Assembly (NCBI RefSeq): GCF_001007935.1
Contig: NZ_CP011451.1
Location: forward strand, 496,001 to 560,000
DNA length: 64,000 nt
Origin: Nitrosomonas communis
Lineage (GTDB): Bacteria > Pseudomonadota > Gammaproteobacteria > Burkholderiales > Nitrosomonadaceae
Reading direction: 5' to 3'
Of this stretch, positions 16,980 through 23,683 are shown piece after piece. The notes under the pieces were generated by a model. That model was not told the origin of the DNA. It worked only from the letters and a program-made list of their open reading frames with translations, and did no database searches. Numbering within the stretch: the stretch's first letter is position 1; the number at the start of each line of letters is the position of its first letter. The position numbers and the translations under genes were made by a program.

Positions 16980-17579
16980 CTAGTGCGTATAACGCCCACT
17001 TTCAGGTGCATTTGAGGCGATGCGTGTCTTTGCGACAGCAAAGGTGCGCAACGGATTAAACGTCACTTGCAATGTGCTGTTAAATGCCATATCTCTAAAC
17101 AAGCTTCCGGCACTGAAGTTCTTGGGCTTCTGGGAGCATACGTTCAATCTTCTGTACGAGTGTCCACCGACGTACTGCGAGACTAAGAAAAATTTCTGAA
17201 TTTTCCGGCGTGTCGCGGTGGGAACAACGTCAGCAAGTTGTGAAAGGACGAAACCAAGAGACTGCCTAAGACGATAATCAGCTTTCTTGAAATCGACGAT
17301 TAGTTGAATAACCAGATCTGAATGACAGGGCAAAAATTCGAGCTCGACATCGGCACAAACTTTCCGCAATGCAAAATTTCTATACTCTGGCTTTTCGGTG
17401 ATGGTACTCCTGAGCAATTCGCAGGTATCAATAGGTTCGAGGCAGAAGCAATATGCTCCCTCGATGCCGTAGGAGTTGACTACTCCTTGGGGGAGCTGAT
17501 GGTTGAGAATTTGATCAACTTGGGTCATCGAACGAATGGCATCAAACAAGTAATTATATAGTTTACATATATCTTCCAT
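16980..17579 (-). CDS. cassette gene of unknown function (199 aa)
   Basis: A 199-residue protein that I do not recognise. It is soluble, has no signal or membrane segment and contains eight cysteines, including the pairs AYCFC and DTC near residues 43-53. The last 35 or so residues are encoded within the attC-like site, so the frame runs through the recombination site and stops at TAG 6 bases beyond its core. It directly precedes the RloC-like gene on the same strand and could be a partner or regulator, but cassettes are independent units and need not work together. There is no clear ribosome binding site; the start is the first ATG after the cassette core. Confidence 0.6.
   Translation of the reverse strand: MEDICKLYNYLFDAIRSMTQVDQILNHQLPQGVVNSYGIEGAYCFCLEPIDTCELLRSTITEKPEYRNFALRKVCADVELEFLPCHSDLVIQLIVDFKKADYRLRQSLGFVLSQLADVVPTATRRKIQKFFLVSQYVGGHSYRRLNVCSQKPKNFSAGSLFRDMAFNSTLQVTFNPLRTFAVAKTRIASNAPESGRYTH
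16987..17085 (-). repeat. attC-like recombination site between the two cassette genes
   Basis: On the minus strand: 5' core ATTTAAC (17085-17079, a full match to RYYYAAC), then AGCACATTGCAAGTGACG, a variable middle, then CACCTGAAAGTGGGC and the 3' core GTTATAC (16993-16987). Both arms align position by position with the second site at 14684-14793. Length is 99 bases. It overlaps the coding end of the 199-residue gene. Confidence 0.72.
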
Positions 17580-17623
17580 GCTTTCAGCATTAATAGCAAC
17601 AAAGTTGCTACATTTGTCATGTT

Positions 17624-17630
17624 TTCTAAC
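17624..17630 (-). other. presumed 5' junction of the cassette array
   Basis: GTTAGAA on the minus strand fits the cassette core GTTRRRY except for the last base, and stands 45 bases before the start of the first cassette gene. The sequence beyond it returns to phage context. Exact phage target bases cannot be fixed without an empty-site relative. Confidence 0.45.
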
Positions 17631-17762
17631 TGCATATCATTTTAAATAGACCGATATATAGTTTTGGGAATCATGGCAGCACTTGCTGTCTCATATTTTT
17701 CTGCTTCTCGTTTGACTGACTTGTCGATGAAGTGCTAATCTGTTTTAGACTAGCTCTTTGAT

Positions 17763-17788
17763 TTAAGGAGGAATCAAGCCCTCCTTAA
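17763..17788 (+). promoter_or_regulatory. hairpin containing a Shine-Dalgarno-like AAGGAGG
   Basis: TTAAGGAGG and CCTCCTTAA form a perfect 9-bp stem with an 8-base loop. The paired AAGGAGG is 49 bases before the protease start, too far to serve it directly. It may be the remnant of a leader or an attenuator at the restart of the phage operon after the cassettes. Confidence 0.4.
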
Positions 17789-17819
17789 TCACTCTCATTG
17801 CTGCCGGTACTATGGCGGC

Positions 17820-18890
17820 ATGAATCAAAAACAACTCCAACAAGTTCACTTTTCTATCGGACTGGCCGCGTGCGCTATTTCCATGACGCCTGGCCGGGAA
17901 ATCCAGCTATTTCCTGCGGGCGAATTCCGTGCCACGGATGGACGTCCACGGGATGTACCGAACTGGTATATCGATGCAACTCTGGCAGCAGATTTGATTG
18001 CCGAGTTTGAAAGCCGCGTAAACCGAACGGTGGTGGATTACGAACACCAAACTCTGCTCTCTGCACAAAACGGTCAACCCGCCCCGGCTGCAGGTTGGTT
18101 TGGCAAGTTGGAATGGCGTCCTTCGACAGGTTCAGGACAGGCGGAAGGCTTGTTTGCTGTCGATGTGGAATGGACCGAGCGTGCCAACCAGATGATCGAA
18201 GCTGGTGAGTATCGTTACATTTCCCCTGTCTTTACCTACGACAAGAAGACCGGCGCAATCAAAAGGCTGTTAAATGCTGCGCTAACCAACAATCCTGCGC
18301 TCGATGGTATGGACGCCGTCGCAGCATCTCAATTTTTATCCATTGAAGGAGAAGACATGCAATTAGAACAGCTACTGACTGCACTACGCAAACTCTCAGG
18401 CCAGAATGAAACTGCGGATGCTGACTCAGTGCTGGCCAGCCTGACCACTCTGCTCAGCTCAAAAGACGATGCCATTGCTGCCCTCAAGGCAGTTGCCGAT
18501 CACCCTGATCCTGCCAAATTCGTATCGATTGACGTGATGAAATCGTTGCAGAACGAGGTGACAGCTCTCAAAGCGGAAAAGATCGAGCACGAGGTAGATG
18601 ACGTAGTCGAGGTGGCGCTGTCTGAAGGCAAGCTGCTGCCAGCCCAGGAAGAATGGGCGCGCAAGTTGGGTAAAGAAAATCTGGCATCACTCAAACAATA
18701 CTTGGCTGCCGCGCAACCGATTGCCGCCCTAACCAAAACTCAGACCGGAGGGAAAGTACCCGATAGCGTGGAGCTGGATCTGAATGACGCCAACGCGATT
18801 GCGGCAGTTGCCAATAAGTATGTAGCTGAACAAGCAGCTTTAGGCATAACTGTCACCGCCTCCCAGGCAGTTGCACACGTTACCAAATAA
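17820..18890 (+). CDS. Mu gpI-like head maturation protease with scaffold domain
   Basis: A 356-residue protein of the Mu I type. The N-terminal protease part (residues 1-175) carries the family features LFPAGEF, VNRTVVDYEHQTL and AGEYRYISPVFTYD, with the His of DYEH and the Ser of YISP as likely active-site residues. The C-terminal part is an acidic helical scaffold. In Mu the same gene gives the protease (I) and, from an internal start, the scaffold (Z). The segment PSTGSGQA (about residues 101-108) interrupts a conserved stretch and is encoded by a dispersed repeat. The start lies in the sequence ATGGCGGCATGA with no normal ribosome site. Confidence 0.9.
   Translation: MNQKQLQQVHFSIGLAACAISMTPGREIQLFPAGEFRATDGRPRDVPNWYIDATLAADLIAEFESRVNRTVVDYEHQTLLSAQNGQPAPAAGWFGKLEWRPSTGSGQAEGLFAVDVEWTERANQMIEAGEYRYISPVFTYDKKTGAIKRLLNAALTNNPALDGMDAVAASQFLSIEGEDMQLEQLLTALRKLSGQNETADADSVLASLTTLLSSKDDAIAALKAVADHPDPAKFVSIDVMKSLQNEVTALKAEKIEHEVDDVVEVALSEGKLLPAQEEWARKLGKENLASLKQYLAAAQPIAALTKTQTGGKVPDSVELDLNDANAIAAVANKYVAEQAALGITVTASQAVAHVTK
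18120..18144. repeat. dispersed palindromic repeat inside the protease gene
   Basis: The bases TTCGACAGGTTCAGGACAGG match the TTCGACAGGCTCAGG element that I recall as scattered through many betaproteobacterial genomes, usually between genes. Here it is in frame and codes PSTGSGQA, lengthening a loop of the protease by about 8 residues. Confidence 0.5.
18357..18890 (+). CDS. in-frame internal start: scaffold protein (gpZ-like)
   Basis: An ATG at 18357, in frame with the protease, is preceded by AAGGAG at ideal spacing (AAGGAGAAGACATG). It would give a 177-residue scaffold (MQLEQLLTALRKLSGQ onwards) equal to the C-terminal half of the protease. This mirrors the overlapping I and Z products of Mu and lambda C/Nu3. 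The ribosome site is clearly better than that of the full-length gene, as expected because many scaffold copies are needed per head. Confidence 0.75.
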   Translation: MQLEQLLTALRKLSGQNETADADSVLASLTTLLSSKDDAIAALKAVADHPDPAKFVSIDVMKSLQNEVTALKAEKIEHEVDDVVEVALSEGKLLPAQEEWARKLGKENLASLKQYLAAAQPIAALTKTQTGGKVPDSVELDLNDANAIAAVANKYVAEQAALGITVTASQAVAHVTK

Positions 18891-18950
18891 GTAGGGGCAA
18901 TCCTCGTGATCACCTATGGCGAATGATCAACGCAATTAACAGGAGAAAAA

Positions 18951-19325
18951 ATGGCTAACACGCTATTGAACAAGAATTACACCGCTGGTGGCGCGATTAA
19001 CCCATACCGCATCGTTAAGCCTGGTTCTAACGATGGTGAAGTAGTGCAGGCCGCCGCTGCGACTGATTCCCTGATGGGTGTTTGCGAGTCGGTTGGGCCA
19101 GCTTCAGGCGAGCGTTGCGACATCGTCAAATCAGGCATTGCCGAGCTGGAGTTCGCTGGTGTAGTGACTCGCGGCGGCCCAGTGACATCTGATGTGGATG
19201 GCAAAGGTGTGGCTGCAGCGCCTACGGCGGGCAGCAATGTACGCATTATCGGCTTTGCCGAGGTCACCACGGCTCCTGGTGATATTGCGCCAGTGCTGAT
19301 TGCGCCCGGCATCATGCAAGGCTAA
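18951..19325 (+). CDS. capsid decoration protein, DUF2190-like
   Basis: A 124-residue beta-rich protein with the DUF2190 pattern: an opening with AGGAINPYRIVKPG, a central SGIAELEFAGVVTRGGPVTSD and a final IIGFAEVTTAPGDIAPVLI. Such proteins stud or cement the capsid. AACAGGAG stands 6 bases before the ATG. It lies between the scaffold/protease and the capsid gene, as expected. Confidence 0.8.
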   Translation: MANTLLNKNYTAGGAINPYRIVKPGSNDGEVVQAAAATDSLMGVCESVGPASGERCDIVKSGIAELEFAGVVTRGGPVTSDVDGKGVAAAPTAGSNVRIIGFAEVTTAPGDIAPVLIAPGIMQG

Positions 19326-19386
19326 GCGGGTTCAGACGGCTATACATACTTACAAACGGATTTTCAATAAATTACAGGAGACGCAG

Positions 19387-20436
19387 ATGTTCAGGCTATT
19401 CAATATTCGGTTTCTGATCGCTTTATTGGTGGGATTGGTTTTCAGCACAGTGGTGCTGGCAGACTATGTCCCAGTAGACATGAGTCTGGGCATTGCCGCC
19501 ATCGGCGCAATCCGGCCATTCCCGATCGACCCCAAGCTCACCGCCATAGCGATAGCTTACCGCAATCCCGATATTGCGCTGATTGCCGATGAGGTTCTGC
19601 CGCGCACACCAGTGGCGCAAGAGTTCAAATATCTCAAATATGATCTGGCGCAAGGCTTCACTGTGCCGGATACCCTTGTGGGCCGCAAGAGCACACCCAA
19701 CGAGGTGGATTTCAACGCAACCGAGATCACCGACAAAGTGGTCGATTATGGTCTGGATGATCTGGTGCCAAACGAGGATATCGAGGCTGACAACCAAGGC
19801 GTTAATCCGCTCGGTACAGCCACCATGTACCTGACCAATCTGGTCAACCTGGCGCGCGAGCTACGTGTCGCCTCACTGGTATTCAATGCCAACAGCTACG
19901 CAGCAGGCAACCAGACGACGCTCTCCGGTACCAGCCAATGGTCTGATGCCACAAACTCCGATCCGGTGGCAGCAATCAGTGATGCGCTCGATATTCCGGT
20001 GATACGCCCGAACATCGGCATCCTGGGGCAAGCGACCTGGACCAAACTGCGCCGCCATCCCAAGATCGTGCAGGCCATCAAGAACACCGACCAGGGTGCT
20101 GGCATGGTATCGCGCCAGGAGTTTGCTGACTTCTTCGAGCTGCAAGCACTTTATGTTGGAGCCGGTTTTGCCAATAGCGCAAAGAAAGGGCAGACAGCCA
20201 GCCTAGCGCGGGTATGGGGCAAACACGCCTCCTTTATTTACCGCGACCGTGCAGCAGGCCCGCAAGCTGGTGTCACTTTCGGCTTCACCGGCGAATGGGG
20301 CAACAAGATTGCCGGGAACATCGATGAGCCCAAAGTGGGATTGACCGGTTCGCAGCGCGTGCGTGTGGGCGAGCGGGTGAAAGAGCTGATTTGCGCGACA
20401 GACTTGGGATATTTCTTCCAGAACGCGGTTAATTAA
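19387..20436 (+). CDS. major capsid protein with an N-terminal hydrophobic segment
   Basis: A 349-residue capsid subunit from the ATG at 19387, chosen because AGGAG stands 7 bases before it; the frame is open further upstream. The body is typical of Mu-like capsids (ALIADEVLPRTPVAQEFKYL, DYGLDDLVPNEDIEADN, IGILGQATWTKLRRHPKIVQ, FGFTGEWGNKI). The first 25 residues, MFRLFNIRFLIALLVGLVFS then TVVLA, look exactly like a Sec signal peptide with an A-D cleavage site, which is odd for a cytoplasmic capsid protein. Proteolytic removal by the gpI protease, or use of a downstream start (M at 19480, no ribosome site), are possible explanations. Confidence 0.87.
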   Translation: MFRLFNIRFLIALLVGLVFSTVVLADYVPVDMSLGIAAIGAIRPFPIDPKLTAIAIAYRNPDIALIADEVLPRTPVAQEFKYLKYDLAQGFTVPDTLVGRKSTPNEVDFNATEITDKVVDYGLDDLVPNEDIEADNQGVNPLGTATMYLTNLVNLARELRVASLVFNANSYAAGNQTTLSGTSQWSDATNSDPVAAISDALDIPVIRPNIGILGQATWTKLRRHPKIVQAIKNTDQGAGMVSRQEFADFFELQALYVGAGFANSAKKGQTASLARVWGKHASFIYRDRAAGPQAGVTFGFTGEWGNKIAGNIDEPKVGLTGSQRVRVGERVKELICATDLGYFFQNAVN

Positions 20437-20463
20437 GAATCAGTAAAGCCAATACCGACGACC

Positions 20464-20488
20464 CCTGCCCGGAAATTAGCCGGGCAGG
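20464..20488 (+). terminator. hairpin after the capsid gene
   Basis: CCTGCCCGG and CCGGGCAGG form a perfect 9-bp GC-rich stem with a 7-base loop, 27 bases after the capsid stop. No T-run follows. It probably lowers downstream expression or stabilises the abundant capsid mRNA. Confidence 0.6.
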
Positions 20489-20506
20489 ATTTAGCTGAGG
20501 ATCAAA

Positions 20507-20680
20507 ATGAGCAAGAAAAATTACACCGTTAAAACGCCAGTCAATCATGACCAGGTTGACTATGCCCCTAGCAGCCACATCGAGCTGGATGAGACCCACG
20601 CTAAACCATTATTGGCTATTGGTGCAATCGAGGCCGTTGAAGAAAACACAGAATCAAATAAAGCAAACAAGAAAAAATGA
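20507..20680 (+). CDS. small phage protein (57 aa), head-tail region
   Basis: Fifty-seven residues, MSKKNYTVKTPVNHDQVDYA at the start and a lysine-rich end (NKANKKK). The middle HIELDETHAKPLLAIGAIEA resembles the end of the small protein at 22121 (DADSARWLISIGTAEEF), so both may belong to the same family of short Mu-like proteins. The start is preceded by GAGG at 7 bases. Its stop overlaps the next ATG. The role is unknown; the position suggests head completion. Confidence 0.7.
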   Translation: MSKKNYTVKTPVNHDQVDYAPSSHIELDETHAKPLLAIGAIEAVEENTESNKANKKK

Positions 20681-21177
20681 CCTACGCCATCTCCACTCAC
20701 CTGCTTGACCAGTTCGGTGCTGAAGAAATCGCGCAACGGGCTGACCGGGGCACGCCACGCCTGGTGTCTGCTGCGATGTTGCAGACCGCTGCCGAGGGCG
20801 GTGATTTGAGCGGGTACACCCAAGAAGAACAGGATGCCACCTTGGCAGCGCTCGCGGTGATCAACAACCGGCTGCTGGATGCAGACAGCGTCATCAATGG
20901 CTATCTGGCGACGCGCTACACCTTGCCGCTTTCCACCGTACCAAGAATGGTGATGTTGATTGCCTGCAATCTGGTACGCCACGCATTGTATGACGATCAG
21001 GCACCTGAACTCATTCAGGAGCGATACAGGATAGCGATCCGCCAACTGGAAGCACTGGCCAAAGGTCAAGTAAATATCGGCGTAGATGTATCCGGCAACA
21101 AACCTACGGTCAATGATGCTGCGCAAATGTCTGCAACTACACCGGTATTCAAGCGCAATGAGGGAGGGTTTATCTAA
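20677..21177 (+). CDS. DUF1320 protein, Mu gp36-like head-tail connector
   Basis: A 166-residue helical protein of the DUF1320 family. It opens DQFGAEEIAQRADR and has the conserved VINNRLLDADSVINGYLATRYTLPL and a helix LIACNLVRHALYD. Members are adaptor proteins at the head-tail joint (known from structural relatives). It overlaps its neighbours by 4 bases and 1 base, showing tight coupling. Confidence 0.85.
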   Translation: MTYAISTHLLDQFGAEEIAQRADRGTPRLVSAAMLQTAAEGGDLSGYTQEEQDATLAALAVINNRLLDADSVINGYLATRYTLPLSTVPRMVMLIACNLVRHALYDDQAPELIQERYRIAIRQLEALAKGQVNIGVDVSGNKPTVNDAAQMSATTPVFKRNEGGFI

Positions 21178-21677
21178 TGACTGGTCAATCCTTCGAGATC
21201 AGCTATGACGATGCACGCATCCGAGCAAATCTACAGCGGTTGATGACGCTGGGCCGCGATCAATCTAGGGTAATGCAGGATATCGCCAACAAGCTCGAAC
21301 AAAGCACCCGGCAGCGCTTCATCAGCCAGACCAGCCCGGATGGTGCGCGCTGGAAACCCAGCTTGCGCGCAAAACTCACCGGCAAGCGCACCTTGATTCT
21401 GGATCGCCATTTGCTTGATTCGGTAGCCCATGACTCAGGGCGCAATTTTGCCCAGGTAAGTGTGAATCGCGTTTATGCAGCCATCCACCAGTTCGGTGGC
21501 ATCATCAAAGCAAAAAACGGTAAAGGCTTACGCTTCCGGCTTGCCAATGGAGATTTTGTCATTCGTAAGTCAGTCACCATCCCGGCAAGGCCCTACATGG
21601 GCATCAGTACCCAGGATGAAAACTGGATATTGAAGCGCATCGAGCGCGCCATTAATGAGGCTGCCGATGCTAGCTGA
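21177..21677 (+). CDS. phage virion morphogenesis protein, Mu gpG-like
   Basis: A 166-residue protein of the virion morphogenesis (tail completion, P2 gpS/Mu gpG) family. Recognised from SRVMQDIANKLEQSTRQRF, SPDGARWKPS, KRTLILDRHLLDSVAH and the C-terminal TIPARPYMGIS followed by a helix. It helps close the neck or tail end during assembly. It starts in the TAATG overlap with the preceding gene. Confidence 0.85.
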   Translation: MTGQSFEISYDDARIRANLQRLMTLGRDQSRVMQDIANKLEQSTRQRFISQTSPDGARWKPSLRAKLTGKRTLILDRHLLDSVAHDSGRNFAQVSVNRVYAAIHQFGGIIKAKNGKGLRFRLANGDFVIRKSVTIPARPYMGISTQDENWILKRIERAINEAADAS

Positions 21678-22107
21678 ACTCGAAAACGATCTGATCACGC
21701 ACATCAAAGCATCCTCTTTAGGAGCAAAGCTGCGTGATGTCGCAGGATTGCCTGATTTAACTGGCGAAAGCCTGATCAAGCGCTTTGCTACCGATGCACC
21801 CGCAGTCTATGTCGCCCCGGCTGCATTCCAGATCGAAAGCCGCAGCGCCAAAGTTCATTTCGGCATTGCGTGCGTGGCACGCAACAGCCGTGGCCAGGTA
21901 GCCAGCCGCATGGGTGAAGCCATTGGCCCGGTCGGGCTGTATGAAATGCTGGAATCCATTGCGAATCTGCTTAATGAAGCGCAAATCAACAAAAGCATCT
22001 GGAAAGCGACCGCAGTCGATTTCATGAATGACGAGCTGCTCTATAAGGCGGGCTTGACAGCCGGTGTGGTGCAGATCGAGACGCGCGTGAAGCAATTTAC
22101 TCTTTAA
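21667..22107 (+). CDS. DUF1834-like protein (Mu gp37 type), tail terminator candidate
   Basis: A 146-residue protein from the ATG at 21667, chosen because GAGG lies 6 bases upstream; an ATG at 21655 lacks a site. It opens MLAELENDLITHIKASSLG and contains APAVYVAPAAFQIESRSA, which fits the DUF1834/gp37 proteins that follow gpG in Mu-like phages. These are thought to end tail polymerisation. It overlaps gpG by 11 bases. Confidence 0.75.
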   Translation: MLAELENDLITHIKASSLGAKLRDVAGLPDLTGESLIKRFATDAPAVYVAPAAFQIESRSAKVHFGIACVARNSRGQVASRMGEAIGPVGLYEMLESIANLLNEAQINKSIWKATAVDFMNDELLYKAGLTAGVVQIETRVKQFTL

Positions 22108-22120
22108 ACCTGGAGGAGAT

Positions 22121-22315
22121 ATGGCAAAACAGAATAACCTGGTATCTGCTGATTCCGCAATCTCGGAGATACCGCAAAGCAAGCAGATCACTATCGAATT
22201 ACTTAAGCCGCATACCCATGCCGGGCGTGATTATCCAGCAGGTGCAAGACTGGCCATGGATGCTGATAGCGCACGATGGCTGATCAGCATCGGCACGGCT
22301 GAAGAATTTCTCTAA
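22121..22315 (+). CDS. small phage protein (64 aa)
   Basis: Sixty-four residues with a polar N-terminus and a small folded C-terminal part (ITIELLKPHTHAGRDYPAGA, then SARWLISIGTAEEF). Proteins of this type stand between the tail terminator and tail tube genes of many Mu-like phages; the function is not known. CTGGAGGAG precedes the ATG. Its end resembles that of the 57-residue protein at 20507. Confidence 0.72.
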   Translation: MAKQNNLVSADSAISEIPQSKQITIELLKPHTHAGRDYPAGARLAMDADSARWLISIGTAEEFL

Positions 22316-22333
22316 CTTTAAGGAGCCTTCCTT

Positions 22334-23083
22334 ATGTATTTCTCAGGACAAGGAAAAGTATTCATCGCCAGCCGCGCAGCAGATGGATTTCCGGCAGCGA
22401 TGCGCTTTGTCGGCAATGTGCCAGATCTCAAAATTAATCTGGAAACAGAAAAGCTTGAACACAAAGAATCATCCAGCGGTCAGCGCTTAACCGATCTCTC
22501 GTTGATTACCGCCAAGAAAACCAGCGTGGAATTTTCCCTGGAGGAATTCTCCACTGACAACTTGGCCTTAGTGCTCTACGGCACTAAATCTACTATTACT
22601 GGCAGCACAGTCACTGCTGAAGCATTGGCCAATCCCTTAGCAGCGGGCGATTATGCCCGGCTGAAAAATGGCAAGGTGTCATCAGTGGTAGTCAAGGATT
22701 CGGCTGGCACTCCTGCCACACTGGTGGCCGGTACTGATTATGAAATATCCAGCGCCGATCATGGCACGCTCAAGATTCTCAATATCGGCACTTATGTACA
22801 GCCATTCAAGGCAGATTACAGCTATGGCGCGCAAGTCAATGTCGGCCTGTTCCAGGCAGCCGCACCCGACCGCTGGTTGCGTTTCGAAGGGTTGAATACC
22901 GCCGACTCGCTCAAGCCAGTATTGATTGAACTCTACAAAGTAACACTCGATCCGCTCAACGAGCTTGTACTGATTAGCGATGATGTGACCAAGCTCGCCC
23001 TATCCGGCGCTGCCTTGTTCGATGAAACCAAGGTGGGCGATGCCATCCTTGGTCAGTTTGGGCGCGTGGTGGATCTGTCTTAA
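22334..23083 (+). CDS. phage major tail (tube) protein
   Basis: A 249-residue protein. It opens MYFSGQGKVFIASRAADGFP, then a beta-rich body with GNVPDLKINLETEKLEHKES and a final domain with VLISDDVTKLALSGAALFD. This matches tube subunits of siphovirus-type transposable phages rather than the Mu tube protein, and no sheath gene lies before it. AAGGAG precedes the ATG. The tail is therefore expected to be non-contractile. Confidence 0.75.
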   Translation: MYFSGQGKVFIASRAADGFPAAMRFVGNVPDLKINLETEKLEHKESSSGQRLTDLSLITAKKTSVEFSLEEFSTDNLALVLYGTKSTITGSTVTAEALANPLAAGDYARLKNGKVSSVVVKDSAGTPATLVAGTDYEISSADHGTLKILNIGTYVQPFKADYSYGAQVNVGLFQAAAPDRWLRFEGLNTADSLKPVLIELYKVTLDPLNELVLISDDVTKLALSGAALFDETKVGDAILGQFGRVVDLS

Positions 23084-23109
23084 TTGGTAAAAACGAACAA
23101 TAAAACGTT

Positions 23110-23541
23110 ATGGAAAACACAGAACACAATAACGAACTGGCTGTTTTAACGCCCGTTGGTATAGAGGTAACGGCAGGCGGGGAAACGATTGCCATTACCC
23201 CTATCAAAGTAAAGGATTTGAATGCTTTTCTTGCGGCTATTCAGCCCGTGCTCGGCGACCTGATCAAACAAGAGATCGATGTCATGGCGTTAGTGCTCAA
23301 GTCGCCAGAGACTGTGATCAAGGCAACAGCCATTGGCTGCAGAAAACCGGTCGATTGGATTAATCAGCTGGGAATTGATGAGTTGGCAAAGCTAGCCCTA
23401 GCAGTGATCGAGGTGAACACTGATTTTTTCGTGCAGAAGGTTCTGCCAGCCGTGCAAACCAGCATGCAGAATCTGAGCGCGAAACTGGATGGGCAGAACT
23501 TGACCTCCTCTTTAGGAAAGCAGGAGCCGGTTCAGTCCTAG
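23110..23541 (+). CDS. tail assembly chaperone, upstream (G-like) frame
   Basis: A 143-residue protein before the tape measure gene. A beta-strand N-terminus (LTPVGIEVTAGGETIAITPI) is followed by helices (VKDLNAFLAAIQPVLGDLI). In tailed phages the gene at this place makes two chaperones, the short G product and a G-T fusion made by -1 frameshifting; here the frame downstream of A-GGA-AAG (23514-23520) is open into the next small gene. It would coat the tape measure protein until the tube is built. Confidence 0.8.
   Translation: MENTEHNNELAVLTPVGIEVTAGGETIAITPIKVKDLNAFLAAIQPVLGDLIKQEIDVMALVLKSPETVIKATAIGCRKPVDWINQLGIDELAKLALAVIEVNTDFFVQKVLPAVQTSMQNLSAKLDGQNLTSSLGKQEPVQS
23514..23520 (+). other. 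candidate -1 ribosomal frameshift site
   Basis: A-GGA-AAG in the chaperone frame resembles lambda's GGGAAAG. Slipping back one base gives AGG-AAA and continues as AGAGSVLD-MTLAQVRIYSEA, making a fusion of about 190 residues. The downstream frame has no stop between here and its own ATG. Confidence 0.6.
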
Positions 23542-23543
23542 AC

Positions 23544-23681
23544 ATGACGCTTGCCCAGGTCAGGATTTACTCGGAAGCCATCATGAAAATGGAAGCAGAT
23601 AGCCTTAAGGCTCAGGCAATCGCAGTGCGTGCAGCGTTGGCTGATGAGAAAAGCTTTAAAAAATGGTTTAAATCGTTTTAG
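23544..23681 (+). CDS. tail assembly chaperone, downstream (T-like) segment
   Basis: A 45-residue helical segment (MTLAQVRIYSEAIMKMEADS onwards, ending KKWFKSF). The ATG at 23544 has no ribosome site, so the segment is probably made only as the C-terminal part of a frameshift fusion with the preceding gene. This is the usual arrangement immediately before the tape measure gene, which begins 3 bases later. Confidence 0.7.
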   Translation: MTLAQVRIYSEAIMKMEADSLKAQAIAVRAALADEKSFKKWFKSF

Positions 23682-23683
23682 CC

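Larger units (their letters stand above)
14684..17630 (-). mobile_element. two integron-like gene cassettes in the head operon
   Basis: Read on the minus strand: a cassette core (GTTAGAA, 17630-17624), a 199-residue gene, an attC-like site whose 3' core is GTTATAC, a 722-residue gene starting 22 bases after it, and a second attC-like site ending GTTATCT. Each gene is followed at once by its attC, as in integron cassettes. Both genes oppose the phage late genes. No integron integrase is in the window, so insertion at a secondary site by an integrase acting from elsewhere is inferred. The flanking 14488-14683 and 17631-17819 hold no gene. Confidence 0.75.

Noticed and set aside
20560..21126. 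Minus-strand frame of 188 codons opposite the DUF1320 gene
   Set aside because: It is a shadow of well-supported plus-strand phage genes.
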